Assembly (NCBI RefSeq): GCF_047739745.1
Contig: NZ_JBLLVA010000021.1
Location: 1-64,000 of the forward strand
Source of the DNA: Pseudaminobacter sp047739745
GTDB taxonomy: Bacteria > Pseudomonadota > Alphaproteobacteria > Rhizobiales > Rhizobiaceae
Length of the DNA stretch: 64,000 bases
Reading direction: 5' to 3'
Within the stretch, counting starts at the first letter, position 1. Every line of letters starts with the position of its first letter. A program made the translations under genes and the position numbers. Below are positions 43,111-51,387 of this stretch, in pieces. The notes below the pieces were generated by a model that did not search any database, had not been told where the DNA came from, and was given only the letters and a program-made list of their open reading frames with translations.

Positions 43111-43713
43111 GTGAAGAGAGGGCTTCGACTTTGCGTTCTTGCAGCTTGTTTGACGTCATTGCCGATAGCTTCGCATGCCGAGTGGCGGGCGGTCGAGAAG
43201 GTGCGGAGCTATGCCATTTCAGGCAAATCCGGCGCTGAACTTTATGCCTCGATCGGCGAGCGCGGCCCCAAGGTGGGCGCAAATGTCCGCGCCATCGCGC
43301 ATACGGATTTCAAGCTGACCTGGTCGCGGAAATACGAACCGCAGGAAGACAATGCCTGCACCCTGGTTTCGGCGCGGCCCAACCTTGTCATCACCTATAT
43401 GCTGCCCAAGCCGGCCGACCATTTGCCGGTCGCCACCCGCGAGAACTGGGAGACCTTTGCCGCCGGCGTGCACGCCCACGAACTGGTACATGGCGACTTC
43501 ATCAAGAAGATGGTCGAGGAAATCGAGGCCGTGAGCGTCGGCCTGTCCGTTACCGATGATCCCGAATGCCGCAAGATCAGGGCCGAACTGACGAAACATC
43601 TCTCCCGGCTCTCGCTTGCGCAACGGCAGCGCAGTCGCGACTTCGACCGGATCGAACTCAGCGAAGGCGGCAATATCCACCAGCTCATCCTCAAGCTGGT
43701 GAACGGCCATTGA
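43111..43713 (+). CDS. DUF922 putative zinc protease, secreted
   Basis: A 200-residue exported protein with a signal peptide (RGLRLCVLAACLTSLPIASH) and a DUF922-type domain. HAHELVHGD contains an HExxH zinc-protease signature (about residues 121-127) in the right context (TFAAGVHAHELVHGDFIKKM), and a Cys pair (NACTLV, PECRKI) is conserved. The start is a GTG at 43111 after gagggg. The substrate is unknown. It is a single gene followed by soxR. Confidence 0.82.
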   Translation: MKRGLRLCVLAACLTSLPIASHAEWRAVEKVRSYAISGKSGAELYASIGERGPKVGANVRAIAHTDFKLTWSRKYEPQEDNACTLVSARPNLVITYMLPKPADHLPVATRENWETFAAGVHAHELVHGDFIKKMVEEIEAVSVGLSVTDDPECRKIRAELTKHLSRLSLAQRQRSRDFDRIELSEGGNIHQLILKLVNGH

Positions 43714-43752
43714 GCATGATCCGTCTCTTGCATCTGCTGGCGCAGCCTGTAA

Positions 43753-43770
43753 CCTGATCTATAGTTGAGG
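43753..43770. promoter_or_regulatory. SoxR box upstream of soxR
   Basis: cctgatctatagttgagg matches the SoxR operator pattern cctcaa...ttgagg and sits in a longer dyad ctgtaacct/aggttacag (43747-43755 and 43768-43776). It is 11 bases upstream of the soxR start, implying autoregulation. Confidence 0.7.
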
Positions 43771-43780
43771 TTACAGACAA

Positions 43781-44236
43781 ATGGAAAATGGCGACATCAA
43801 ACGCACGCTCACCGTCGGCGACGTAGCCGCACGCAGCGGCATCGCGGTCTCCACCGTTCACTTCTATGAGGCGAAAGGATTGATCGAGGGCTGGCGCACC
43901 GAGGGAAACCAGCGCCGCTATCATCGGGCCGTCCTGCGCCGCATCGCCATCATCAGGATCGCCCAGCGCGCCGGCATCTCGCTTTCGATCATCCGCGATG
44001 CGCTCGCCGACCTGCCTCATGATCATGTGCCGAACGCTCGCGACTGGCGGCGCTTCACCGACGCCTGGAAGGATATGCTGCAGGAACGGATCGTCAGCCT
44101 CATGCAGCTCCAGGATCAGATTGCAAGCTGTATCGGCTGCGGCTGCCTTTCCCTCGAGGAATGCCCGCTACGGAATCCGGGCGACGAGCTCGGCAAGCAA
44201 GGCGCGGGTCCCAGGCGGTTGATATCAAAGCCCTGA
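43781..44236 (+). CDS. soxR: Redox-sensitive transcriptional activator SoxR
   Basis: A 151-residue MerR-family regulator. A MerR HTH (LTVGDVAARSGIAVSTVHFY) and a dimerisation helix are followed by the [2Fe-2S]-ligand motif C117-xx-C120-x-C122-x5-C128 (CIGCGCLSLEECPL), diagnostic for SoxR. It senses redox-cycling compounds by cluster oxidation. No soxS is present; the adjacent downstream MFS gene carries a matching SoxR box, so SoxR probably acts directly on efflux, as in non-enteric bacteria. Confidence 0.95.
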   Translation: MENGDIKRTLTVGDVAARSGIAVSTVHFYEAKGLIEGWRTEGNQRRYHRAVLRRIAIIRIAQRAGISLSIIRDALADLPHDHVPNARDWRRFTDAWKDMLQERIVSLMQLQDQIASCIGCGCLSLEECPLRNPGDELGKQGAGPRRLISKP

Positions 44237-44277
44237 TGCCCGGACAATTTCGCGCACCTCGGAAGGCAGGGTGCCTA

Positions 44278-44308
44278 TTGACCTCAACTATGGTTGAGGT
44301 CCTAGAAG
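44278..44308 (+). promoter_or_regulatory. SoxR-controlled promoter of the MFS gene
   Basis: -35 ttgacc (44278-44283) and -10 tagaag (44303-44308) are 19 bases apart, the overlong spacing typical of MerR/SoxR promoters. Between them lies the perfect SoxR palindrome cctcaactatggttgagg (44282-44299). Confidence 0.78.
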
Positions 44309-44351
44309 ACATGTCGGCAAGCGACGAGTGGTCGCGTGAAGGAGTGCCGAC

Positions 44352-45806
44352 ATGCAAAATAACATTGAAAATACGGCTTCGGCGACGATCGCCGTCGAAA
44401 GCGCCCCGGCCCGCTGGGGCGACCTGCTCAGCGGAAGGAATGGCCTCTATGCGTTCGCCCTCGCCGGGGGCGTCACGCTTCACGCCCTCAACATGTATAT
44501 CGCGACGACTGTCATGCCGTCGGTCATCGCCGATATCGGTGGTCTCGATTTCTACGCCTGGACCACGACGCTTTTCGTCGTGGCCTCGATCCTCGGCGCC
44601 GCGCTGACCGCCAAGCTCCTGAACGGCGCTGGCCCGCGCGGCGCCTATATTATCGCGACGATCCTCTTCGCGGCGGGAACGCTGATCTGCTCGATCGCCA
44701 TCAACATGCCGGCGATGCTCGCCGGCCGCAGCATTCAAGGGCTGGGCGGCGGCTTTCTCTATGCGCTCGCCTACGGGTTGACGCGCGTGGTGCTTCCGGA
44801 GCGGCTCTGGGGCCGCGCGATCGCCTTGATCGCCGCCATGTGGGGCGTCGCGACGCTCATCGGGCCTGCCGTCGGCGGCATATTCGCCGAGTATGGCGCA
44901 TGGCGTGCCGCTTTCTGGTCGTTGCTGCCCTTCGCCGGCGTTTTCGCAATTCTGGCCTTCGCCACGCTTCCCCGCAGCAGTTGGGACAAGAACGAGCGAT
45001 CCTCGGTACCGCTCCTGCAGCTTGCCCTGCTCACGGGCGCGGTTCTCGCCGTCTCCGCCGGAAGTCTATCGTCCGATGCTTGGTGGAAGATAGCAGGCCT
45101 CGTCGCCGGCCTTGCCCTCATCGCCTTGATCGCGGCAGTCGAGACGCAGGCCGAGGCGCGGCTGCTGCCCAGGCGATCCTTCAATGTCGCGACCCCGCTC
45201 GGTGCCCTCTATCTCATCATCGCCTTGCTCATGCTCAGCATGCAGCCCGAAATTTTCGTGCCCTACCTGCTCCAGCACCTGCACGGGCAATCGCCGCTCT
45301 GGGCCGGCTATCTCGCCGCCCTGATGGCGATCGGCTGGACGGTGGCGTCGTTCCTCAGCTCGCGTTGGCAGGAGGGCAGCGGCAACCGGCTCATCATCGC
45401 CGGCCCCGTTCTGGCCCTTATTGGTCTTGCTCTGCTCGCCATCTTCCTGCCGATCGACGGCGCCGGTGACTGGCTACTGCTCGCGCCGATCTGCCTGGGG
45501 CTCATCCTGATCGGCTTCGGAATCGGCCTCGCCTGGCCGAGCCTGGTCACGCGGGTCTACCAGAACGCCCCCGCGACCGAGCAGGATCTTGCGGCGGGTG
45601 GCATGACGACCGTTCAGCTCTTCGCCATCGCGTTCGGGACAGCTTGCGCCGGCATGGTCGCGAACTTCGCCGGCATCGCCGAGCCCGGAGGCATGGCCGG
45701 GGCCTCGAACGCCGCGCTCTGGCTCGCGGTCATCTTTGCCGTCGCGCCCGCTCTGGGAATTGCAATCGCAGTGAAAGTCGCACGCCTCACCGGTAAAAGG
45801 GGGTGA
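44352..45806 (+). CDS. MFS multidrug efflux transporter
   Basis: A 484-residue major facilitator with about 14 hydrophobic helices (DHA2-like). It includes GRSIQGLGGGFLYALAYGL and an N-terminal TTVMPSVIADIGGLDFYAWT, the usual motif-D1 region. The SoxR-type promoter directly upstream suggests export of redox-active compounds. It is followed by a convergent Kazal lipoprotein gene. The start is the ATG at 44352, nine bases after gaaggagtg. Confidence 0.88.
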   Translation: MQNNIENTASATIAVESAPARWGDLLSGRNGLYAFALAGGVTLHALNMYIATTVMPSVIADIGGLDFYAWTTTLFVVASILGAALTAKLLNGAGPRGAYIIATILFAAGTLICSIAINMPAMLAGRSIQGLGGGFLYALAYGLTRVVLPERLWGRAIALIAAMWGVATLIGPAVGGIFAEYGAWRAAFWSLLPFAGVFAILAFATLPRSSWDKNERSSVPLLQLALLTGAVLAVSAGSLSSDAWWKIAGLVAGLALIALIAAVETQAEARLLPRRSFNVATPLGALYLIIALLMLSMQPEIFVPYLLQHLHGQSPLWAGYLAALMAIGWTVASFLSSRWQEGSGNRLIIAGPVLALIGLALLAIFLPIDGAGDWLLLAPICLGLILIGFGIGLAWPSLVTRVYQNAPATEQDLAAGGMTTVQLFAIAFGTACAGMVANFAGIAEPGGMAGASNAALWLAVIFAVAPALGIAIAVKVARLTGKRG

Positions 45807-45857
45807 GACGTGCATCGGCCCGCCTCACGCCGCCTTCGACCGGTCACGGCCAGGCTG

Positions 45858-46349
45858 TCAGCAGGGGCCGTTCTGATCGACGATCCGATAATCGGCGGCG
45901 CGCGCCTCACAAGCGTTGGGGAAGGTGCGCACCGCGCCGCTCCTGGTAGCGCAGACTGGCGCGTATTCGCGCGTGCAAGCTACCGGACCTGTACCCGGTC
46001 GAGGTGGTCGCGTGCCCCAGTCGCCGGGGCCGGGGCGCGGCGGGCGCGAGCCCCAATCACCAGGACCGCTTGGTCCGCCACCCCATCCGCCGGAGCTGCG
46101 ACATTGGCCAGGGTAAACAATGCGATAGCCGGCACGGTCGGCCTCGCAGGCATTCGGAAAACTCTGACGGCTCGGGCCACGTTCACCGCAGACCGGCTGA
46201 TATTCACGCGTGCAGAAGCGCGGAACGGGCTCCGGCCGGGACCCCGGATAAGGCCCGGGCATCTCGACCACGGTGCAGGCCGACAGCGCCGTCGCCCCAA
46301 AAAACAAGGCCAGGCCGCGGCCGGAAAATATTGTCCCAAACAAACCCAT
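45858..46349 (-). CDS. Lipoprotein with two Kazal-type inhibitor domains
   Basis: A 163-residue lipoprotein: signal peptide with lipobox ALSAC (Cys25), then Kazal-like domains at about 46-84 (FCTREYQPVCGERGPSR, FPNACEADRAGY) and 124-163 (CTREYAPVCATRSGA, FPNACEARAADY), joined by a Pro/Gly/Trp-rich linker with repeats of GPGDWG. Kazal domains bind and inhibit serine proteases; these are short variants with fewer cysteines. A strong ribosome binding site (aaggagagg) precedes the ATG at 46349. It probably protects the cell surface from proteases, but that is inference. Confidence 0.82.
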   Translation of the reverse strand: MGLFGTIFSGRGLALFFGATALSACTVVEMPGPYPGSRPEPVPRFCTREYQPVCGERGPSRQSFPNACEADRAGYRIVYPGQCRSSGGWGGGPSGPGDWGSRPPRPGPGDWGTRPPRPGTGPVACTREYAPVCATRSGAVRTFPNACEARAADYRIVDQNGPC

Positions 46350-46752
46350 GAAATCCTCTCCTTGGCCATGTCCCGCCATGCAACGCCTATGGTTGCAAAT
46401 TGATCCTCGCGATTCCAGCGGCAATTGCAATCCTGCGGCGCTCGCGACCCGGCCCACAGCCCGCTGATTTCATTGCGCTTTGCGATGGCAGTCTGTCGAT
46501 TGCCGTCATCGGCCATCTTGCAAGAAGCCTCGTTCCGTGCGATAAATTTCTTGTTCGGGCGTTTGCTGACCCGGAGACTGGAACGTTTTGGACGAGCCCT
46601 TTCCCCGACATCGTGAATATCTGACAGCCTCGTTTCGCAGCGGGGGTGTTTTGCTACGCGCGAAGGCATGACCGCCGAGCAACAAGCAAAAGTCAGGCTG
46701 AAACCGGACAACATTCGGACCTGACCAACGAAACGGGAAAAGGAGTTCCCAA
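46350..46752. other. Leader region of the second cold-shock gene
   Basis: No gene is seen. The stretch gtgcgataaatttcttg near 46546 and tgacccggagactggaa near 46570 resemble gtgcgataaactgtttc near 47280 and ggcccggagattggaa near 47192, upstream of the third cold-shock gene. These shared blocks suggest a related leader, but their distances from the two genes differ. Confidence 0.4.
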
Positions 46753-46965
46753 ATGTCCCAGAGCGGAACGGTAAAATTCTTCAACGCCACCAAAGGCTTC
46801 GGTTTCATCACCCCCGATGACGGCGCCAAGGACGTGTTCGTCCACATTTCCGCCGTGGAGGCGTCGGGCATGCGCACGCTCATCGACGGCCAGAAGGTCA
46901 CCTTCGACGTCGAACCCGACCGTATGGGCAAGGGCCCGAAGGCGGTCAATCTCAGCGCCGCCTGA
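46753..46965 (+). CDS. Cold-shock protein (CspA family), second copy
   Basis: A 70-residue cold-shock domain with KGFGFI and VFVHIS intact. It is nearly identical in the core to the third copy at 47377 (both have TPDDGAKDVFVHISAV) and less like the first copy at 5586. The ribosome binding site is aaaaggag, nine bases before the ATG. The second and third copies are probably a local duplication. Confidence 0.93.
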   Translation: MSQSGTVKFFNATKGFGFITPDDGAKDVFVHISAVEASGMRTLIDGQKVTFDVEPDRMGKGPKAVNLSAA

Positions 46966-47376
46966 GGCGAATAACGTAAGCTGGGCTCCGAGCCCGGCGA
47001 TTGGCGTTCCAGCCGGCCGGACGAATTGCCCGGCCAAGCTGAAGCATGCCAACATAAGACATGAGATACCGGCGTGCCCTGTGCTTCCGAGCGAAGCGCG
47101 GCGCGCCGGTTTGCATTTCCGAGTTGGCGCAACGAAAACTTTTTCTTGCCCCTTCGGCCAAAATATTGGAGAAATTCCGGCTTCGGGCATTTGCCGGCCC
47201 GGAGATTGGAATGGCCTGAACCGGACTGTCGCAAGGCGGCCCGGCTGGATCGCGAAAAGAGAGGGCAGGCATAGCCCCGGTGCGATAAACTGTTTCTTCT
47301 CCTCCAGTGAATGAACGAGTCGGCGCGGGCGTATCCCGGCCGAAATAGCCTATGAGGGGATCATAAGGAGTTTCCC
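46966..47376. other. Gap between the two cold-shock genes
   Basis: No gene is seen. It contains leader-like blocks shared with 46546-46590 (near 47190 and 47280). Confidence 0.4.
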
Positions 47377-47589
47377 ATGCCGCAGACCGGCACTGTCAAA
47401 TTCTTCAACCATGCCAAAGGCTTCGGCTTCATCACACCCGATGACGGCGCCAAGGACGTATTCGTCCACATTTCGGCGGTTCAGGCTTCCGGGCTTCCCG
47501 GACTTGAAGACGGGCAGAAGGTGACCTTCGAGACCGAGCCGGACAAGCGCGGCAAAGGACCCAAGGCAGTCAATCTCACGATCGGCTAG
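47377..47589 (+). CDS. Cold-shock protein (CspA family), third copy
   Basis: A 70-residue cold-shock domain (MPQTGTVKFFNHAKGFGFIT) with intact RNP1 and RNP2. It follows ataaggag by about eight bases. It ends at a strong terminator about 110 bases downstream. With the preceding copy it forms a tandem pair of RNA chaperone genes. Confidence 0.93.
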   Translation: MPQTGTVKFFNHAKGFGFITPDDGAKDVFVHISAVQASGLPGLEDGQKVTFETEPDKRGKGPKAVNLTIG

Positions 47590-47700
47590 CCACGAACGCG
47601 CCGGAAAGCTTCGTACTTTTCGGGAAGTCCGCGTTAGACGATGACTACCTGACTACCGGACACGCTGCGCTTATCCGTGTGGCGGACGGCTATCGAACAA

Positions 47701-47730
47701 AAAAGCCGGGTGTCCTGCCCGGCTTTTTCG
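47701..47730 (+). terminator. Intrinsic terminator downstream of the third cold-shock gene
   Basis: aaaagccggg (47701-47710) pairs with cccggctttt (47718-47727) around a seven-base loop, followed by tcg. A-tract upstream makes it usable in both directions. Confidence 0.82.
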
Positions 47731-47877
47731 ATGAGGCACGACGTTCTCCTCTCCCCTTTCCATTCTCATGTTTCGTCCACACTTAAGACGCAAAAAACTG
47801 TTCAGCCTGCGTTCAGGCTCGACATTCTATATTTGCTTCAAGCTTGGCGGCGGCGGGATCGGACGAAGGAGACCGAC

Positions 47878-48291
47878 ATGAACCGGATTTTCAGGACCAC
47901 CATCTTTTCGGCGGCTGTCGCCGCCACCACGCTGGCCATGTCGTTTTCGGCCGATGCCGGGGACCGCTGGCGCCATCACCGCCACAACAATGGCGATGCC
48001 GTGGCCGCCGGCGTGTTGGGCCTCGCGGTCGGCGCCCTGGCCGCCGGCGCCCTCACCCAGCCCCGCTACTATGAGCGCCGCTACTATGAGCCGGACTATA
48101 CCTATGTGGAGCCGCGCTACACCTACCGCCGCTATGTCCGCCCCGCCCCCGTCTATGTCGAACGCTATGGAGCTGAGCCGTGGTCGCCGGCATGGTACCG
48201 CTACTGCGAAAGCCGCTATCGCTCTTTCAACCCGCGTTCCGGCACCTTCATCGGTTATGACGGGCTGGAGCATTTCTGCGTCGCCAACTGA
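47878..48291 (+). CDS. BA14K-family secreted protein
   Basis: A 137-residue protein with a signal peptide (TTIFSAAVAATTLAMSFSAD), one hydrophobic glycine/alanine stretch (AAGVLGLAVGALAAGALT), a Tyr/Arg-rich segment (residues about 63-95) and a BA14K C-terminal motif (AWYRYCESRYRSFNPRSGTF, IGYDGLEHFC). The family is restricted to Rhizobiales and includes a Brucella immunoreactive, lectin-like protein. Start at 47878 after a gaaggagacc site. The function is unknown. Confidence 0.88.
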   Translation: MNRIFRTTIFSAAVAATTLAMSFSADAGDRWRHHRHNNGDAVAAGVLGLAVGALAAGALTQPRYYERRYYEPDYTYVEPRYTYRRYVRPAPVYVERYGAEPWSPAWYRYCESRYRSFNPRSGTFIGYDGLEHFCVAN

Positions 48292-48507
48292 GTCAGCCGG
48301 CACCGTCGCCAGGAGAAGGCCGCCGGTCGATGTGGTTCCATCGACCGAGGGCTTCGACGCCGCAGATCGAAGCCGTTTCGGCGTCCGCAGGATGTAGCCC
48401 CTCTGGCCGGCTACAGCGTCGCGAAGGTCACCATTTCCTGCGCCTTCGCTCTTTGTATCCGGCCAGGTGACCTCACACCATTTCGACCAGATTTATGAGT
48501 TCACGAT

Positions 48508-49512
48508 CTAGTTCTCGGCCTGATGCGGGTCGGCCAGCGCCGCGGCTGGCCGGCTGATTGGAACCTTGGTGCGCGAGGTTCGCTTGGCGAGCGCCTTCGC
48601 GCCGCTGCGTTTGAGGATCGCGCGGAAGCTCGGATGCATCCCGCCATCCGTGTAGGCGTGGGTGGTCAGCGTCGCGCCAGCCGTCGCCATCTCGATTGCC
48701 CGCATGTCGGCATCCCGCTTGGCGATCAGCGCCGGCGATTGCATGGTGGTCATTGGCGGACAGGCGGCAAGCGGATCGGCGGGCTCCCCGCCCTCGAACT
48801 CGGCGTCGAAAACATAGCGGCCTTCGCATGCCGAAACTTTCGGCTGACGCTTGGCAACTTCGAAAATGTCATACCCTTCCTTGAGGTTCTTCCAGAATGG
48901 CATATTCGGGTCGTTGCGATATTCGGCCATGTTCTTCGGCGTCATCCGGAACGGAAAAGCCTGCACCTGGAACGCAGTCTGTCCTCCCCTCAGAGCCTCG
49001 CGCACGACCGCATAAATCTCTGCCACTCCCTCGTCGGTCATCGCATAGCAACCGGATGACGAGCAGCCGCCATGCACCATCAGCGCATCGCCGGTGTAAC
49101 CGAGCGCGCTTTCGAGCCGGTTGGGGAAACCGAGATTGAACGACAGGTAGTATTGCGACGCCGGATTCAGCATAGACGCGGAAATTTGATAGAAGCCCTC
49201 AGGCGTCTGGCGATCGCCGGCTGCCTTCTTGGGTCCGAGTTTTCCTGACCAGCGGCACGTCGGATAGGTCTTCAGCAGCGCATAACGGCCCGAGCGGTTG
49301 CGTTTCCACACCTCCAGCTCGCTTTCCCGCTTGAATATCCGGATCAGGACAGGATCGGACGGCTTCATCTGCCGCGCGTTCATCTGGCTCATCAGCTTGG
49401 CCGGAATCGGCTGGTTCGCCTTGGTGTCGACGTCCAGAACGCTGGAGACGCAGCCGGAAAGCAACACCGACGCAGCACACAGAATCGCAATTTTGCGCAA
49501 CGAATAAACCAA
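48508..49512 (-). CDS. L,D-transpeptidase (YafK-like) lipoprotein
   Basis: A protein of about 334 residues. A lipobox-like signal (KIAILCAASVLLSGC, Cys21) precedes a YkuD-type domain with DPVLIRIFKRESELEVWKRN and the catalytic MVHGGCSSSGCYAMTD (His147, probable nucleophile Cys155). The family crosslinks peptidoglycan or attaches or cleaves lipoprotein from it. No ATG fits the signal peptide: the likely start is a TTG at 49512; an ATG at 49614 would put 34 further residues in front. The C-terminus is a long basic tail. Confidence 0.82.
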   Translation of the reverse strand: MVYSLRKIAILCAASVLLSGCVSSVLDVDTKANQPIPAKLMSQMNARQMKPSDPVLIRIFKRESELEVWKRNRSGRYALLKTYPTCRWSGKLGPKKAAGDRQTPEGFYQISASMLNPASQYYLSFNLGFPNRLESALGYTGDALMVHGGCSSSGCYAMTDEGVAEIYAVVREALRGGQTAFQVQAFPFRMTPKNMAEYRNDPNMPFWKNLKEGYDIFEVAKRQPKVSACEGRYVFDAEFEGGEPADPLAACPPMTTMQSPALIAKRDADMRAIEMATAGATLTTHAYTDGGMHPSFRAILKRSGAKALAKRTSRTKVPISRPAAALADPHQAEN

Positions 49513-49666
49513 CCGACGGCCCCGGAAAATTCTTGTCCCGCTCGCTCCATTGCACGGTTGTGTGGCGGAACTGCGGGCACATACTGATGTCAAGAAGCTA
49601 TTCTTGGCCAGCATGATTAATGAAGAATTTACGCGCCGGGCCTCTTTTGCGTTCTCCGACTTGCGC

Positions 49667-50482
49667 TCACGTCTCGTCGCGAAACAGGATTTCTCCGGTG
49701 CCGAACACCGCATTGTCGCCGCCGAATTTGCTCGGCGACTTGCCGAGGAGCGGCCGCTTGAGAATGCCTTCGGCCACCAGATAACGGTCGATGACAGCGG
49801 CGAAGGCGATGTCTGGCGCACCGCATTCGACAAAACTCGGCGACAGCTTTTCCGGCCTTCGATCAAGCAGAATGGAGCCCCGCCGCATGAGATAGCCCGG
49901 CATGGCCCCGACCCCGCCGGTAGCCACGAGCGTGCCGGCGATCATGCGGGCACCGGCATGATCGCCACAGCCCTTGAGCACCGCGATGACGCCGCGTCGC
50001 ATGCGGTCCGCCGCGAAATTTCCGGCACTGCCGTTCACGATCAGCACGCCGCCGCTCATGCCGGCAAGTTCTCCAGCCAGCGGCCCGCCAAGATGATCGT
50101 CCGCATTGCCGGCGATTTCGATGCGCCCGCCCTGCATGCATGAGCCGGCATGCGGCCCCGCGTCGCCGTCGATGACCAGGCGTCCGCCCTTCATGTTGCG
50201 GCCGGCCTGCGCGCCGGCATCGCCGACCACACGAATCTCGCCCTCCGTCAGCCCTGAACCGACGCCGTCAAACCGGCGGCTGCCCCCCTCAAAGACGATG
50301 CTGGCCACTTCGCTGCCGGAAATGCGGAACAGATCGCCGACCGAAAGCGCCCGTTTCGATTGGCCGAGCCGTATTTTCTCGATGTCCCGAACCGGCATTC
50401 CGCCGAGCTTTTCGGGTGTCAATGGCGACAGGTCGAGCCGTTCGGGCGGCGCCGACAACAGCGAAAAGGTCAGCGCGCTCAC
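49667..50482 (-). CDS. fhcC: Formyltransferase/hydrolase complex subunit C
   Basis: A 271-residue FhcC, related to subunit C of archaeal formylmethanofuran dehydrogenase and to the glutamate synthase GXXGXXXG-repeat domain. Repeated units such as GDAGAQAGRNMKGGRLVIDG and GNADDHLGGPLAGELAGMSG form a right-handed beta helix. It is a structural subunit of the Fhc complex, which converts formyl-H4MPT to formate. Its start overlaps the fhcD stop by four bases (ATGA), so it is translationally coupled. The last gene of fhcBADC. Confidence 0.94.
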   Translation of the reverse strand: MSALTFSLLSAPPERLDLSPLTPEKLGGMPVRDIEKIRLGQSKRALSVGDLFRISGSEVASIVFEGGSRRFDGVGSGLTEGEIRVVGDAGAQAGRNMKGGRLVIDGDAGPHAGSCMQGGRIEIAGNADDHLGGPLAGELAGMSGGVLIVNGSAGNFAADRMRRGVIAVLKGCGDHAGARMIAGTLVATGGVGAMPGYLMRRGSILLDRRPEKLSPSFVECGAPDIAFAAVIDRYLVAEGILKRPLLGKSPSKFGGDNAVFGTGEILFRDET

Positions 50483-51387
50483 GGCAGCAGTTCCTTCAAA
50501 TGATAGTGGAATTTGCCGAGCTTGCCGCCGTAGTTGCCGGCGCTGATGCGCAAAGCGCCCTTTTGCGGGCCGAGGTTGGTGACTGCCTCAATGCCGGCCC
50601 GCATCGCGGCCGCGACCGCTTCGCTGGTCTCGCCGTCGATCACGATTTCCAGCACCGCATTGACGCCTGGATCGAGCTCGCTCCTGACCACGCCGCTCAA
50701 TGTCGGCGCAAAGGCGTCGTTGGTGGATGCCGTCATGCCCCTGTACTTGGCCCCGACCTTCGAGCCCGAGCGCACGACACCGCCCGGAAACGGCATGATC
50801 GCGCCAGGGATCTCGTCGATTGCGGCGACCGCCGCTTCGGCGGCTGCAAGCGCCTTGGTGTTGTTTTCCGCCAGAAGCAGAAGATTGCCGCCGCCGACGG
50901 CTTCCTTGGTAAGGCCGGTTGTCGCCTCGCAAAGAAATTCGCCGTCCATGACCGGAATCCGCCAGTAATGCCTGTCCCCAAGCTTTTTGGAAACCTGCCA
51001 GCCGTCGCCGAAATAGCGCAGCGCTGCTCCAAGCTTGAGATCGGCCGTACCCTTGAGGGCGGCGAAGCAGGCGCTGCCCGGCGAGGTCAGCACGCACTGG
51101 CCAAGACGATTTTGCAGTTGCTTCTGCAATTCATCGGTGCTGACCGCGAAGATCATGACGCGGACGCCGGGCCGGCCATCCGGCGTTTCCGAGGGCGACA
51201 GTTCCACGTCGATCGCCGCCTCGCAGCCACAACCGATCACGGAGGTCGCGTAGCCGGTCATGGTGATCGCCGCCTGGCGCGCCCATTTGCGGTTGGGTCC
51301 TGTAATGATGATTGCGGTGGCGCGCATGCCGAACGCTTCCGCGAACGTATCGTCGATCGCCACACCGTTGACCGTCAGGCGTTGCAT
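50479..51387 (-). CDS. fhcD: Formyl-H4MPT formyltransferase (Fhc subunit D)
   Basis: A 302-residue homologue of archaeal Ftr. It moves the formyl group between H4MPT and the methanofuran-type cofactor of the complex. MQRLTVNGVAIDDTFAEAFG is the family's N-terminus, and PFPGGVVRSGSKVGAKYRGM and a C-terminal GNYGGKLGKFHYHLKEL are typical. It overlaps fhcA by 13 bases and fhcC by four. Confidence 0.95.
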   Translation of the reverse strand: MQRLTVNGVAIDDTFAEAFGMRATAIIITGPNRKWARQAAITMTGYATSVIGCGCEAAIDVELSPSETPDGRPGVRVMIFAVSTDELQKQLQNRLGQCVLTSPGSACFAALKGTADLKLGAALRYFGDGWQVSKKLGDRHYWRIPVMDGEFLCEATTGLTKEAVGGGNLLLLAENNTKALAAAEAAVAAIDEIPGAIMPFPGGVVRSGSKVGAKYRGMTASTNDAFAPTLSGVVRSELDPGVNAVLEIVIDGETSEAVAAAMRAGIEAVTNLGPQKGALRISAGNYGGKLGKFHYHLKELLP

